NCBI RefSeq assembly: GCF_030295935.1
Contig: NZ_AP027362.1
Location: forward strand, 496,001 to 560,000
Length of the DNA stretch: 64,000 nt
From: Thalassotalea piscium
GTDB taxonomy: Bacteria > Pseudomonadota > Gammaproteobacteria > Enterobacterales > Alteromonadaceae
Direction of reading: 5' to 3'
Of this stretch, positions 9,650 to 22,163 are shown one piece after another. Under the pieces are notes generated by a model. That model was given only the letters and a program-made list of their open reading frames with translations, searched no databases and was not told the origin of the DNA. The position numbers were made by a program, and so were the translations under genes. How positions within the stretch are numbered: position 1 is the stretch's first letter; the number at the start of each line of letters is the position of its first letter.

Positions 9650-10003
9650 TTATGAGAGGAACTGGGCATGAACCTCAATATCAAATAAGTTTTTTATTAA
9701 GAGCGAAAACTCTTTAATAAATTCTTTTTGACTTGGAGATACTTTATTATTTACAACACCAGAGAGGATCTCTTGAAGATCATAAACTATAGCGTCAATT
9801 TCTCTAATGATAATATTACGTTGATTAAAAGATAACTCTTCATTTTGATTACAAACGATCATTATCTGCTCACTTAGCTCTTGTTCAATCACCGCCATAA
9901 CGGTATCACTAGAATGGTGATCGCTAGGTGAGTTTTCAAATAGACTTAAATGTTCAGTTAAGTATTCAACAATATGGATGTAACCTTCAGTATCTGTAAC
10001 CAT
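9650..10003 (-). CDS. Small acidic helical protein, probably DUF3802 family
   Basis: 117 residues, predicted mostly alpha-helical and acidic, with no signal peptide or membrane segment. The N-terminus MVTDTEGYIHIVEYLTEHL resembles what I recall of the DUF3802 family of Vibrio, Shewanella and relatives; that assignment is from memory and no function is known. It lies just upstream of the OsmC gene on the same strand with a 73-base gap. Confidence 0.6.
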   Translation of the reverse strand: MVTDTEGYIHIVEYLTEHLSLFENSPSDHHSSDTVMAVIEQELSEQIMIVCNQNEELSFNQRNIIIREIDAIVYDLQEILSGVVNNKVSPSQKEFIKEFSLLIKNLFDIEVHAQFLS

Positions 10004-10434
10004 AACTAGCTTTTACTGTAAAAAATTGTATCAACTTTACTCTATTTCAATAAGCATAATCAAGGCGAGTAATAAAAACATAGTAAGTCACTATGTTATT
10101 AATGAACACAAGTATCGGACGATACGTTCTGCACTTAGCAGTTGCCCATAGATCAATACTTATTAAAGATTAAGATCACTATAGCAAAAAGTTCTATGAT
10201 TTTATTATGTAAATTAAATGTTAATTTACAGTGTTTTAACCGTTTTAATATTATTTTGTATACATTTTTTGGATAAAATATGCTTTCTGCTATTGATATT
10301 TTCGTTATATCCGTCAATATGTTAGGCGATTGTAAAAATTTGTGTCCATGTTAACGCTTAATAGTACTTAGATTTTGTACAATCAGTCAATTTAAATAAA
10401 TAAAACAATAAACAAAACACAAAGAGAAAAAACA
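10004..10434. other. Intergenic region upstream of the TonB receptor gene
   Basis: A 431-base AT-rich spacer between two divergent genes. It holds a 7-bp hairpin (ACATAGT 10078-10084 with ACTATGT 10090-10096) and a near-perfect dyad GTATCG-GA-CGATAC at 10112-10125 that could be an operator. A possible -10 TACAAT lies at 10378-10383, without a convincing -35. GAGAAAA stands before the receptor ATG. No ORF is supported here. Confidence 0.45.
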
Positions 10435-13400
10435 ATGCGAAATATTTATTCAAAAACGTTTAAGCGTTCACTGACTGCCGCCGCAGTTGCAATGACGCTA
10501 ACTGCGGCAATGCCTGCCATGGCTGCCAGTAACACTGCAGGCTCTATTTATGGTAAGGCAACCGCTAACAGTGAAATTACTTATAAAAATGTAAACACTG
10601 GTAGTACACGTACCATACAGGTAAGTTCTGACGGTCGCTTTAAAGTTGGTAGTGTACCTGCAGGTACATACTTAGTGACGAATGCTGCAGGTGAAACTCG
10701 TGAAGTTAGAGTACTGCTTGGTACAGGTAGTGTGGTTAACTTTGGTGATAATACAGAAGTAATTGAAGTTAGTGGCTCACGAATTAACAATATTGATACT
10801 TCTTCTGTTGAATCTTCAACCGTATTCTCTATGGACGAAGTGGCAAAATTACCATTACCACGTAACTCAGTTGCGGTTGCGTTATTAACACCAGGCGCAA
10901 TTCAAGGTGGTGCAAACTTTGGTCGTAACTTACCCTCTTTTGGTGGTGCTTCAATCGGCGAAAATGGCTATTACATCGATGGTATGGATGTAACTAACTT
11001 ACGTTCATTATTGCAATTTGCTAACTTACCACAAGATGCTATAGCGCAAACACAGGTTAAATCAGGTGGTTATGGAGTAGAATATGGCCGTGCATTAGGT
11101 GGTATTGTTAATATAGTTACTCGCTCAGGTTCAAATGACTGGGAATTTGGTGGTTCAGCTTACTATACACCAGACTCATTTAGAGCCAGTGCAAAAAATA
11201 CCATAAGTAACAAAATTGATGGCACATCTGAAATATCTGCTTATAACAGCGAAGATGAAACAGATAATCTTGAATTTAATATGTACGCTAGTGGCCCAAT
11301 TATTGAAGATAAGTTATTTTTCTTCGTAAATGTTGAAGGTCAGCAGTATGAAAGAAATAACTATTCAAGAAACAATAGTAATCGCAGCAAAGTTGATACG
11401 CCAAACTACCTTGCCAAATTAGATTGGTATATTAATGAAGATCACCTTTTACGCTTTACTCATATTAATAATGAAACAGAATATGACCGTACCAACTATA
11501 ATAATGCCGCTGGTGATGAATGGGTAGGCAAACATGGCGAAGTTGGTTCTGAATACACCTATGGCGAAGGTGGCGACATTAATGTATTAACTTATACCGG
11601 ATATATTACAGATGATTTAACTTTAAACATGATGTACGGTGAGTTAGAGCATAAATACTTAAAAGTACCTAATTTACCAGGTGACGACTGTGCTTATGCA
11701 TGGGATACAACTAATGGTGTTGGTTGGGGTGGTAGAACCGCTATCGGTTGTTGGAATGCACCTGTACAGACTAGTGTAACCGATCAAATTGATGATACTG
11801 ATGTGCGTACTAGTTATAAAATAGATGTTGATTGGGTGCTAGGTGATCATACCGTTCGTTTTGGCTATAACTCTGAAACCTATGATTCAACAGCTCCAGG
11901 TACTAAGTACTCAGGTGATATCTATTATCGCTACCAAACAGCCCATGTAAATAACGGCTGTCGTATGAATGGCGTTACTTTACCTTGTGGCACTGAAGTG
12001 GTACGTGTGCGTAAAAACAACATTAAAACTGCAACATTCACCGTAGAAAATACTGCTTGGTATGTTGAAGATACATGGCAGTTAACTGACGACTTTTTAG
12101 TTTATGGCGGTGTTCGTGGCGAAACCTTTAAAAACAACGACGGAAATGGTGATACTTTCTTAGAGTCAGATAACTTAATTGCTCCACGCATTGGTTTTGC
12201 ATGGGATATTGATGGTGACTCTAGCCGTAAACTTTCTGCTACTTTAGGTCGTTACTATATCCCAGTAGCGTCTAACACAAATATACGTGCAACTCGTGAA
12301 GAAGCTTTCTACGAAGACTATCATTACGTTTCAGGTGGTTGGAATGCTGATGGCAGCCCTATTGGTGGCTTAGGCGAGAAGTTTGGCTCAGGGGTTGTTG
12401 ACGTACAAACACCAAACCCAGAAGTTATCGCGGATCATAACCTAGAGCCAATGTATCAAGACGAGTTTATTATTAGCTATCAAGAACAAGTTAGCGACGA
12501 TTGGACCATGACAGGTAAGTTTATGGGGCGTACAGTTGGTAACGGTATGGATGATTTCTGTGCTAATGATGGTTTTGTTAACTGGGCCGCTGATAACGGT
12601 TATGACAACTTTGACCCGCATTCACTTGCTGGTTGTGTCATTGTTAATCCAGGTAGCGACATTACACTTAGCATGGACTTAGAAAATGATGGTAACTTAG
12701 TTAAAACTACAACCCCAGCTTCGTACCACGGCCTACCAGAGTACAAACGTCATTATTTAGGTTTAGAGTTAAAAGCTGAAAAAGCATTATCTGATAACTG
12801 GAAAGGGTCATTCTCATATGTACTTTCAAGAACGTTTGGTAATGTTGAAGGTTATGTTAACTCGTCATTAGCGCAAGAAGACGCAGGCGCAACGCAAGAT
12901 TTTGACCATGCTAACTTTATGGATGGTGCTTACGGCGACTTACCAACCGATCGCACGCATCAATTTAAAGCATACGGCTTATATGAAATTAACGACGAGT
13001 TTACTGTTTCAGTTAACTTTAGCGCTGTTTCAGGTATACCGCTTAGCTGTCAAGGTTATGTAAGTACCGATGGCATGTTAGTAGGTGATGGCTCTACTTC
13101 TTATGATTATGGTAACTTTAAGCGTTATGGCGCATCAAGTTTCTACTGTGCCAACGGCCAGCTTGATGGTGATGATAATGCAGTTAAAGAGTTAACTCAG
13201 CGTGGTGACCAAGGGCGTTCTAACTGGTTATTTAATACTGATTTAGGTCTTATTTATTCACCAGAATGGTCTGATGGCTTAACGTTAAAAGCGACAGTGC
13301 GTAATGTATTTAATACACAACGTCCAGACTCTTATAATCAGCAAAAAGATTATGCGGTTAATAGCCCTGTAATTAACCCTAACTACGGCAACGCTACAGG

Positions 13401-13449
13401 TTATCAGCCACCGCGTTATGTTCAGTTAATTGCACATTATACTTTTTAA
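10435..13449 (+). CDS. Oar-like TonB-dependent outer-membrane receptor
   Basis: 1004 residues. A signal peptide ends near MPAMAASN (about residue 30). Residues about 33-95 form a carboxypeptidase-regulatory-like (beta-sandwich) domain, then a TonB-box-like TEVIEVSGSRI, a plug domain (NGYYIDGMDVTNLRS, GVEYGRALGGIVNIVTRSG) and a long 22-strand-type barrel ending in YVQLIAHYTF with the terminal Phe expected of BAM substrates. This is the Oar-like architecture common in Alteromonadales and usually linked to peptide or polymer uptake; the substrate cannot be told. Monocistronic, with its own terminator. Confidence 0.9.
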   Translation: MRNIYSKTFKRSLTAAAVAMTLTAAMPAMAASNTAGSIYGKATANSEITYKNVNTGSTRTIQVSSDGRFKVGSVPAGTYLVTNAAGETREVRVLLGTGSVVNFGDNTEVIEVSGSRINNIDTSSVESSTVFSMDEVAKLPLPRNSVAVALLTPGAIQGGANFGRNLPSFGGASIGENGYYIDGMDVTNLRSLLQFANLPQDAIAQTQVKSGGYGVEYGRALGGIVNIVTRSGSNDWEFGGSAYYTPDSFRASAKNTISNKIDGTSEISAYNSEDETDNLEFNMYASGPIIEDKLFFFVNVEGQQYERNNYSRNNSNRSKVDTPNYLAKLDWYINEDHLLRFTHINNETEYDRTNYNNAAGDEWVGKHGEVGSEYTYGEGGDINVLTYTGYITDDLTLNMMYGELEHKYLKVPNLPGDDCAYAWDTTNGVGWGGRTAIGCWNAPVQTSVTDQIDDTDVRTSYKIDVDWVLGDHTVRFGYNSETYDSTAPGTKYSGDIYYRYQTAHVNNGCRMNGVTLPCGTEVVRVRKNNIKTATFTVENTAWYVEDTWQLTDDFLVYGGVRGETFKNNDGNGDTFLESDNLIAPRIGFAWDIDGDSSRKLSATLGRYYIPVASNTNIRATREEAFYEDYHYVSGGWNADGSPIGGLGEKFGSGVVDVQTPNPEVIADHNLEPMYQDEFIISYQEQVSDDWTMTGKFMGRTVGNGMDDFCANDGFVNWAADNGYDNFDPHSLAGCVIVNPGSDITLSMDLENDGNLVKTTTPASYHGLPEYKRHYLGLELKAEKALSDNWKGSFSYVLSRTFGNVEGYVNSSLAQEDAGATQDFDHANFMDGAYGDLPTDRTHQFKAYGLYEINDEFTVSVNFSAVSGIPLSCQGYVSTDGMLVGDGSTSYDYGNFKRYGASSFYCANGQLDGDDNAVKELTQRGDQGRSNWLFNTDLGLIYSPEWSDGLTLKATVRNVFNTQRPDSYNQQKDYAVNSPVINPNYGNATGYQPPRYVQLIAHYTF

Positions 13450-13474
13450 TTAAAAATATAATGTCATCTAATGT

Positions 13475-13508
13475 AAAAAGCACTTAACTCGCGTTAAGTG
13501 CTTTTTTT
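13475..13508. terminator. Bidirectional terminator between TonB receptor and DUF1338 genes
   Basis: AGCACTTAAC and GTTAAGTGCT (13479-13502) form a 10-bp stem around TCGC, with a T-run on the right and an A-run on the left, so it can serve the converging genes on both strands. Confidence 0.88.
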
Positions 13509-13580
13509 ATAACGTTTACCGTGCTTAAATGTGTTTACAAGGACGCTTTTGAGTTATCTATTTTACTTTTATTGCTTTAT

Positions 13581-14378
13581 TTAAGCAGCGTTTGTACTTT
13601 CAAATATTTTATCGGCAGAGGCGGCAACAAAACCTGTATACAGTTCGCCATTTTCTAATGGATAACGTTTAGCAAATTCATAGAAACAAGAGGGTATTTC
13701 AACCGCTTTATCTGAAAACTGCACTAATGCTTTATCTGCAAGTGTTGATGACTGTTCTAATTTCACATCTTCACCACCTTTTACTTCACCACCTGTGGCA
13801 TTAAGTGTAAAACCGCCAGCTTTTACTTTACTATTTACTGCGTCAATCGTTTGATATTGCGCTAAGTGATTAATGCTTACCGTAAAGTGGTTTGCGCGGT
13901 AACCCCATGCACTAAGCCACGCAGCATACTCGCTCTCAACTAACAACGCTTGGTAATCACTGTAGCTAATGTCCCAAGTCTTACCAGAGTAGAGAAAACT
14001 TTGCTGTGCAATGATAGACTCGTCTATGCTGTCTACTACCTTATGAATAATCGCTTGTATTGCAGGCGAAAACTTTTCTACTAATAATTCACTAATAAAT
14101 ACTTTTGGCATAGTGCTATCGGTATGTTCGTAATGCTTCGCATAGAGTTTTTTAGCTTCAAAATGATATTCTCCACACTCACTATAACCTAATGCTAATA
14201 AATGCTGTGCGAGCTTCTCAAGGCCAACCTTTTCAATATTAAACGTTCTATAGGCAACGTGATCATTAATCACGTCGTTACCGGAGCCGAGCAATTGATG
14301 AATTTCTTTAGCTGAAGGGGTAACTTCTAGGTAATTATTCCAGATGTTGTTAAATAGTTCTGTTACTTGTGCAGTCAT
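13581..14378 (-). CDS. DUF1338-family (HglS-like) metalloenzyme
   Basis: 265 residues with the DUF1338/HGLS features NDHVAYRTFN near residue 40 and ANHFTVSINHL in the middle, the likely metal-binding histidines of a vicinal-oxygen-chelate-like fold. Pseudomonas HglS, a longer relative, converts 2-oxoadipate to 2-hydroxyglutarate in lysine breakdown; whether this shorter form does the same is inference. It lies downstream of astC-astA-astD on the same strand but is separated from astD by two terminators, so it is probably transcribed from its own promoter. Confidence 0.75.
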   Translation of the reverse strand: MTAQVTELFNNIWNNYLEVTPSAKEIHQLLGSGNDVINDHVAYRTFNIEKVGLEKLAQHLLALGYSECGEYHFEAKKLYAKHYEHTDSTMPKVFISELLVEKFSPAIQAIIHKVVDSIDESIIAQQSFLYSGKTWDISYSDYQALLVESEYAAWLSAWGYRANHFTVSINHLAQYQTIDAVNSKVKAGGFTLNATGGEVKGGEDVKLEQSSTLADKALVQFSDKAVEIPSCFYEFAKRYPLENGELYTGFVAASADKIFESTNAA

Positions 14379-14530
14379 TGTAATACTCCTAATGAGGGCA
14401 ACGTGATAAATATATTTTGCTTAAGTTAAATTTTTGGCATAACTGGGAAGTAGATTTGCGACGAACAAAAAAATAGGTGTGCGAGATCACTAACCAGTAG
14501 GTGATTAGTTTATATTTGATTGATACTCTT

Positions 14531-14555
14531 AAAAAATGCAGGTCTAAAGCCTGCA
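14531..14555 (-). terminator. Second minus-strand terminator between astD and the DUF1338 gene
   Basis: Read on the minus strand, TGCAGG and CCTGCA form a 6-bp GC-rich stem directly followed by six T (the six A at 14531-14536). It lies about 75 bases beyond the astD terminator, upstream of the DUF1338 gene. Confidence 0.65.
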
Positions 14556-14626
14556 ATTTGAATTTGATAGCTTATCGTCATGGATGGCATTTTAACCACT
14601 TTAAAGTATTTACTCAAATTAAATTG

Positions 14627-14664
14627 CAAAAAAATGCTCACCTTATATTCGGTGAGCATTTTTT
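14627..14664. terminator. Terminator after astD
   Basis: AAAATGCTCACC (14631-14642) pairs perfectly with GGTGAGCATTTT (14651-14662) around an 8-base loop, with A-run and T-run on the two sides. It sits 14 bases beyond the astD stop on the minus strand and ends the ast operon. Confidence 0.88.
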
Positions 14665-14677
14665 GATGATTAAAGAC

Positions 14678-16159
<1,482 letters not shown>

Positions 16160-16194
16160 TCAATATGTTTATATTGGAACAAATAAATTAGCCG

Positions 16195-17211
16195 TTAATT
16201 ACGAATTAAACGGATCCAGTCGCCATCACTTACTTGTAATGCTTCTGCTGCTTGCTTAGTGATAACAGCTTGCTTAGCTGTTTCACGCAGCTGCAATTGT
16301 GTTTGGATAGCTCTAAAATTGGCAACGTTTGTATTACAAACAATGTATTTTTCATTTGTTGAGACTTCACCAATAATTACTTGGCATTTCTTGCTTTCAC
16401 GCAGTGTTTTTATTGTATGTGTTTCTGCTTCTACCGTTGGACCTGCATCAAAAATATCAATATATCCTCTACGAGAAAAGCCTTCTGCCTCTAAAAGCCT
16501 TAAAGCAGGTACAGTTTTAGGGTGTACTTTATTAATTGCTTGTTGTGCTTCTTTACTCAATAAGTTTACATAAATTGGGTATTTTGGCATTAATTCGGCA
16601 ATAAAGCCTTTTTTGCCAATGCCTGATAGGTAATCAACCGTAGGAAAGTCCATAGAGAAGAAATGCTCCTCAAGCCAACTCCAAAATGGTGAGCGACCTT
16701 CATCGTCTGAAACACCTCGCATTTCAGCAATAACGGTTTTTGCAAAACGTTCTCTATGCTCCGCAATAAACAAAAAACGCATACGCGATAATAAACGGCC
16801 ATTATTATTTTTACGGTGAGATTCACTTAAAAATAAAGTGCAAATTTCGCTAGCACCAGTGTAGTCGTTACATAAAGAAAGCGTTTCAACAGTGTTATAA
16901 ATGTTAAGCTCGCGCGAGTTATGTACAACTTTCCCTAAATGGTAGTGATAAAAAGCATCATCTAAACCAACGGCGGCTTCTATACCACTAGTACCAACAA
17001 CCTGGCCTGTAGTGGTGTCTTCCATAACAAACAGGTAGCCTTCATCGCCAGGATGGGTAACAGCCTTCTGGAAGGAGACTTGAGCATGGTTAATACGTTT
17101 TTTTAACAACTCTTCATTGACTGGAAGTGATGTAAAACCGTGTCCTGATTCTATTGCAATTCGATGTAAAGCATCGTAATCGCTATGCTGAATAGGGCGT
17201 ATTATAATCAT
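16195..17211 (-). CDS. astA: Arginine N-succinyltransferase
   Basis: 338 residues, matching AstA of E. coli and Pseudomonas in length and in blocks such as HSDYDALHRIAIESGHGFTS, LFLSESHRKNNNGRLLSR and EAEGFSRRGYIDIFDAGPT. It transfers succinyl from succinyl-CoA to arginine, the first step of the AST pathway. Central gene of the ast operon, between astC (62-base gap) and astD. Confidence 0.95.
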   Translation of the reverse strand: MIIIRPIQHSDYDALHRIAIESGHGFTSLPVNEELLKKRINHAQVSFQKAVTHPGDEGYLFVMEDTTTGQVVGTSGIEAAVGLDDAFYHYHLGKVVHNSRELNIYNTVETLSLCNDYTGASEICTLFLSESHRKNNNGRLLSRMRFLFIAEHRERFAKTVIAEMRGVSDDEGRSPFWSWLEEHFFSMDFPTVDYLSGIGKKGFIAELMPKYPIYVNLLSKEAQQAINKVHPKTVPALRLLEAEGFSRRGYIDIFDAGPTVEAETHTIKTLRESKKCQVIIGEVSTNEKYIVCNTNVANFRAIQTQLQLRETAKQAVITKQAAEALQVSDGDWIRLIRN

Positions 17212-17273
17212 ATAAAGTTCTCAATGATGGAAAGGGTTGGATATTAACCAAAGTTAATATCCAATAGGTTTAC

Positions 17274-18991
<1,718 letters not shown>

Positions 18992-20137
18992 CTATTCAAA
19001 GTTCAGTTTTATGTGATCAATATCACTACTTTTAAGCAGTGTAATATCGTCGGGACTAAGCTTAACCGCGCTTAAAATAGCTTTGGCTTCGTCACTCGAA
19101 ATAAGTTCTTCTTTAGCTAGTGAACGAAACATAACATAGGCTTTTGCTTTAGCGACCATTTGAGCAATAGGGTGCATTTTCTCAATATCATCTATAATGG
19201 CAAGATCAAATAAAGGCTCTGTTACTGCCAACCGGTCAAATCGCATTAACTCGACTATATCGGCAGACATTTGTGTGTTTCGTTCAATTAATTGCTCAAG
19301 AAGTAACTCGGGTGACATTTCAAACTCGGCTAAGATGTCGTGTAAACGCTTATCTCTATTGTCGTATGCTTCTCTTACTTCGTCTTTATGCATTTCATTG
19401 TAATTTTCTAATACACGTCGTGCGACGATAATTAGTCCAATATTTGCAAATAACCCCGCCGTGAATGCACTGAATTCATCTAGTTCATATTTATTAGCAA
19501 GTAGTTGTGCGCTTAAACCAACAGAAAGTGCATAGTTCCATAACTTACGCTTAAGTAATGGGTACGGAGCGCTATTAATGGGTAACCAGTGCTTAAGCAT
19601 AAAAGTAGGCATGACTAACTTTAAGTTATTGAGCCCAATATAACTTAGTGCTAAATGGCTTTCAGTTACCTGTATGTCAGAGCGCTTACGATATTGAGGT
19701 TTGTTAACTAAGTTGATGAGTTCATTAGATAACCAAGGTAACGATTGAATGAGTGGTGTAATTTTATTAATTGAGGCTGATTTAACAGCAAGAACTTCTA
19801 AAATAGTAGAGGCAGTGTTATCAATGCGTAGTTCATTAACATAAAGGCTGTCTTTATCGTCAAATTCGTTATTAACCTTTGCTAAAAGTTGTGAAAAAAA
19901 CTTGCTCATCATTTGTGTTTTAAAATGAGCTTTGCCATATTGTTCTATTATTTTATCTTTTTTGGCTTCTTGTTCAACGGCTAATAATTCTCTACGGCTA
20001 TTTTCCTGCTCGCTATGCTGCTTTTGTACCAAAGAAATTTTGCCACCTTTTTGGTCAGCAAAGTCTTTACTGATCATTAAACTGAGTGCTCGTTGGTATA
20101 AAGGAAAAACGAGTTTGTTATTTTCAAATATTAGCAT
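18992..20137 (-). CDS. HDOD-domain signalling protein
   Basis: About 381 residues from the ATG at 20137 (an in-frame TTG at 20194 would add 19 residues; neither has a clear ribosome-binding site). The central part, LPWLSNELINLVNKP, LALSYIGLNNLKLVMPTFML and FSAFTAGLFANIGLIIVARR, is an HDOD domain, a catalytically dead relative of HD phosphohydrolases used in bacterial signalling. The N-terminal 100 residues are charged and probably coiled coil. No GGDEF, EAL or receiver domain is attached. Lies 80 bases after pabA. Confidence 0.8.
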   Translation of the reverse strand: MLIFENNKLVFPLYQRALSLMISKDFADQKGGKISLVQKQHSEQENSRRELLAVEQEAKKDKIIEQYGKAHFKTQMMSKFFSQLLAKVNNEFDDKDSLYVNELRIDNTASTILEVLAVKSASINKITPLIQSLPWLSNELINLVNKPQYRKRSDIQVTESHLALSYIGLNNLKLVMPTFMLKHWLPINSAPYPLLKRKLWNYALSVGLSAQLLANKYELDEFSAFTAGLFANIGLIIVARRVLENYNEMHKDEVREAYDNRDKRLHDILAEFEMSPELLLEQLIERNTQMSADIVELMRFDRLAVTEPLFDLAIIDDIEKMHPIAQMVAKAKAYVMFRSLAKEELISSDEAKAILSAVKLSPDDITLLKSSDIDHIKLNFE

Positions 20138-20217
20138 TGGCAACTTGTGAGTTAGGTAGTGTAAAAGCCGTATCGTTATCTGTGTTATCGGCAACTTGAA
20201 TGTGTTGATTAATTATT

Positions 20218-20835
20218 TTAATAATATTCTATTTTATCTTTTGTATTATCTTTTGCATATAGAGTAATAAAGTTTTGTAATAAAGTTAACCCTTGCTCAG
20301 TTAAAACGGACTCTGGATGAAATTGAACGCTCGAAATGGCAAGGGTGTTATGTTGCAGTGCCATTATTTCATCTTGTTCGCCATTAAGTGTAGCAGTCCA
20401 GGCTGTTATTGATAAGCAATCTGGTAAAGTGTTTTTATCTACTATTAGCGAGTGATACCGGGTAACATTAAGTGGCATATTTAAAGAGGTAAAAATGCTG
20501 CTTTTATTGTGTAGAATTTTGCTGGTTTTGCCATGCATTACTTTATTTGCTTTAATCACCTTAGCACCAAAGTGTTGTGCTATACATTGATGACCTAAGC
20601 AAACGCCCAAAAGAGGGATTTTACCTGCAAAGTGCTTAATTACATCGAGAGATATACCGGCACTGTCAGGATCACAGGGGCCAGGTGATATGACAATATA
20701 CTCAACAGGCATTGTCTTTATTTCTTCAATGGTCACTTCATCGTTGCGGAACACTTTTACTTCTTGACCAAGCTCCGTAAAGTAATGAACAAGGTTAAAG
20801 GTGAAAGAGTCATAGTTGTCGATCATTAACAGCAC
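20218..20835 (-). CDS. pabA: Aminodeoxychorismate synthase glutamine amidotransferase subunit
   Basis: 205 residues, class-I glutamine amidotransferase: oxyanion motif [13 protein letters not shown], nucleophile in [14 protein letters not shown], and [12 protein letters not shown] with the catalytic His and Glu. The GTG start gives [11 protein letters not shown], collinear with E. coli PabA, and AGG lies 8 bases upstream. It supplies ammonia to PabB for folate synthesis. It is not beside trpE, and pabA next to the ast genes is a familiar arrangement in Vibrio and Shewanella, which favours PabA over TrpG. The C-terminus is about 15 residues longer than in E. coli. Confidence 0.88.
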   Translation of the reverse strand: MLLMIDNYDSFTFNLVHYFTELGQEVKVFRNDEVTIEEIKTMPVEYIVISPGPCDPDSAGISLDVIKHFAGKIPLLGVCLGHQCIAQHFGAKVIKANKVMHGKTSKILHNKSSIFTSLNMPLNVTRYHSLIVDKNTLPDCLSITAWTATLNGEQDEIMALQHNTLAISSVQFHPESVLTEQGLTLLQNFITLYAKDNTKDKIEYY

Positions 20836-20902
20836 AAAAAAAACCTAATTAGCATAAACGTCGCTATTCTAAATTGTGTACTAATACAATTCACTCATTA
20901 TT

Positions 20903-22126
20903 TTAATTTTGTTTGGTTGACGACGGTTTACTTAGCACCAGGTCTGATTGAGGAATAGAGCTACATGCAAGCACATAACCTTCATTTTTCTCATCATTAG
21001 TTAACCCATCATCGGCTAGTTGTTTTACTTGACCACTTTTTACTTTAATTTTACACCGACCACACATTCCGCCTCGGCATGAATATGGCAGAATTAGCCC
21101 CGCGTTTTCGCCTTGCTCTAAGATAGTGGCTTTGGTGTTAGCTTTAATTTCTTTATTCCAAGAATCAAATAGAATATTTACCGAACGTTTTTTTCTTTGA
21201 ACCTTAGTTATTAGCGATGGTGACGTTGGTATATTGCTATTAGCTGAAGGGGGAGTGTCGACATCAGCTGTATTTGATGAGTTATTATTTTTACTGGCAA
21301 AAACAAGTGGTGACTGCTGCTTTATAATGGTCACTTCATCGCCTAAGCAAAGTTGCCCGTTGCTTAATGCTATTAAGTTTTGTCCGAACATAACATCACC
21401 GTTATCCGCTTGGCGAAATTCTTTTAGCGTTTTTAGTGGTTGCTGGCGGTTACTTTTCTCTCCTGTAGTCGGATTTACTGTTGTCATAATGCAACGAGAA
21501 CATGGTTTTACTAGCTCAAACTCTACTTCACCAATACGAATTCGCTGCCAAGTATCTTCTGCAAACGCCTCGGTGTTATCTACCACTAAATTAGGTCGAA
21601 AATGAGTCATAGAAACACTCTGTTCATCTTGGCTAATTAAACGTTGATTTAGGTAGTGTAGTGATGCTTGAGAAATTAATAATAATGGGTAACCATCAGC
21701 AAAGCTGACTTGCTTTTTGCTGTCTTTAACATGGCGAGTTGAGTGCTCTCCAAAGTAATGTAATTTACAAGGGCGTGCTAAATATACACTAAACCAGTGA
21801 TCTATGGCTTGTGTTGCCTGTGGTGAGCTAATCGTGTCATTCCAAACCGTAATCGACTGGTAATCGCTAGAAAAATCAGTGTAATTAACTTCAAGCATTG
21901 GCATGTTTGGTGCTGTAATTACTAGGCCTTGTTGAGTAATACTTGCTTGTATTAAACATAAACTAGGTTCAGTGCGTGCACTAATAAATTGGCCTTGAGG
22001 GTCGGTAATTACAAAGCGACGATCGAAGCTTAAACCATAATCATCAATCCAGGTGTTTGACAGGGAAATGCCTGCGGTGGACTTTATTGGGTAAATATTG
22101 ATAGCGGATAATGTTATTAAGCTCAT
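20903..22126 (-). CDS. ycbX: MOSC-domain protein with C-terminal 2Fe-2S ferredoxin (YcbX-like)
   Basis: 407 residues. The N-terminal barrel domain (ITLSAINIYPIKSTAGISL), a MOSC domain (FRPNLVVDNTEAF, LVKPCSRCIMTTVNPTTG with the molybdenum-cofactor cysteine) and, after a variable linker, a plant-type ferredoxin domain with SCRGGMCGRCKIKVKSG and a fourth cysteine in YVLACSS. This matches E. coli YcbX, which detoxifies N-hydroxylated base analogues with molybdenum cofactor. The linker of about 45 residues (SKNNNSSNTADVDTPPS region) is longer than usual. Confidence 0.88.
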   Translation of the reverse strand: MSLITLSAINIYPIKSTAGISLSNTWIDDYGLSFDRRFVITDPQGQFISARTEPSLCLIQASITQQGLVITAPNMPMLEVNYTDFSSDYQSITVWNDTISSPQATQAIDHWFSVYLARPCKLHYFGEHSTRHVKDSKKQVSFADGYPLLLISQASLHYLNQRLISQDEQSVSMTHFRPNLVVDNTEAFAEDTWQRIRIGEVEFELVKPCSRCIMTTVNPTTGEKSNRQQPLKTLKEFRQADNGDVMFGQNLIALSNGQLCLGDEVTIIKQQSPLVFASKNNNSSNTADVDTPPSANSNIPTSPSLITKVQRKKRSVNILFDSWNKEIKANTKATILEQGENAGLILPYSCRGGMCGRCKIKVKSGQVKQLADDGLTNDEKNEGYVLACSSIPQSDLVLSKPSSTKQN

Positions 22127-22163
22127 TAAATTCTCTAACTTATTGTCAATAATGCGGAAGGCG

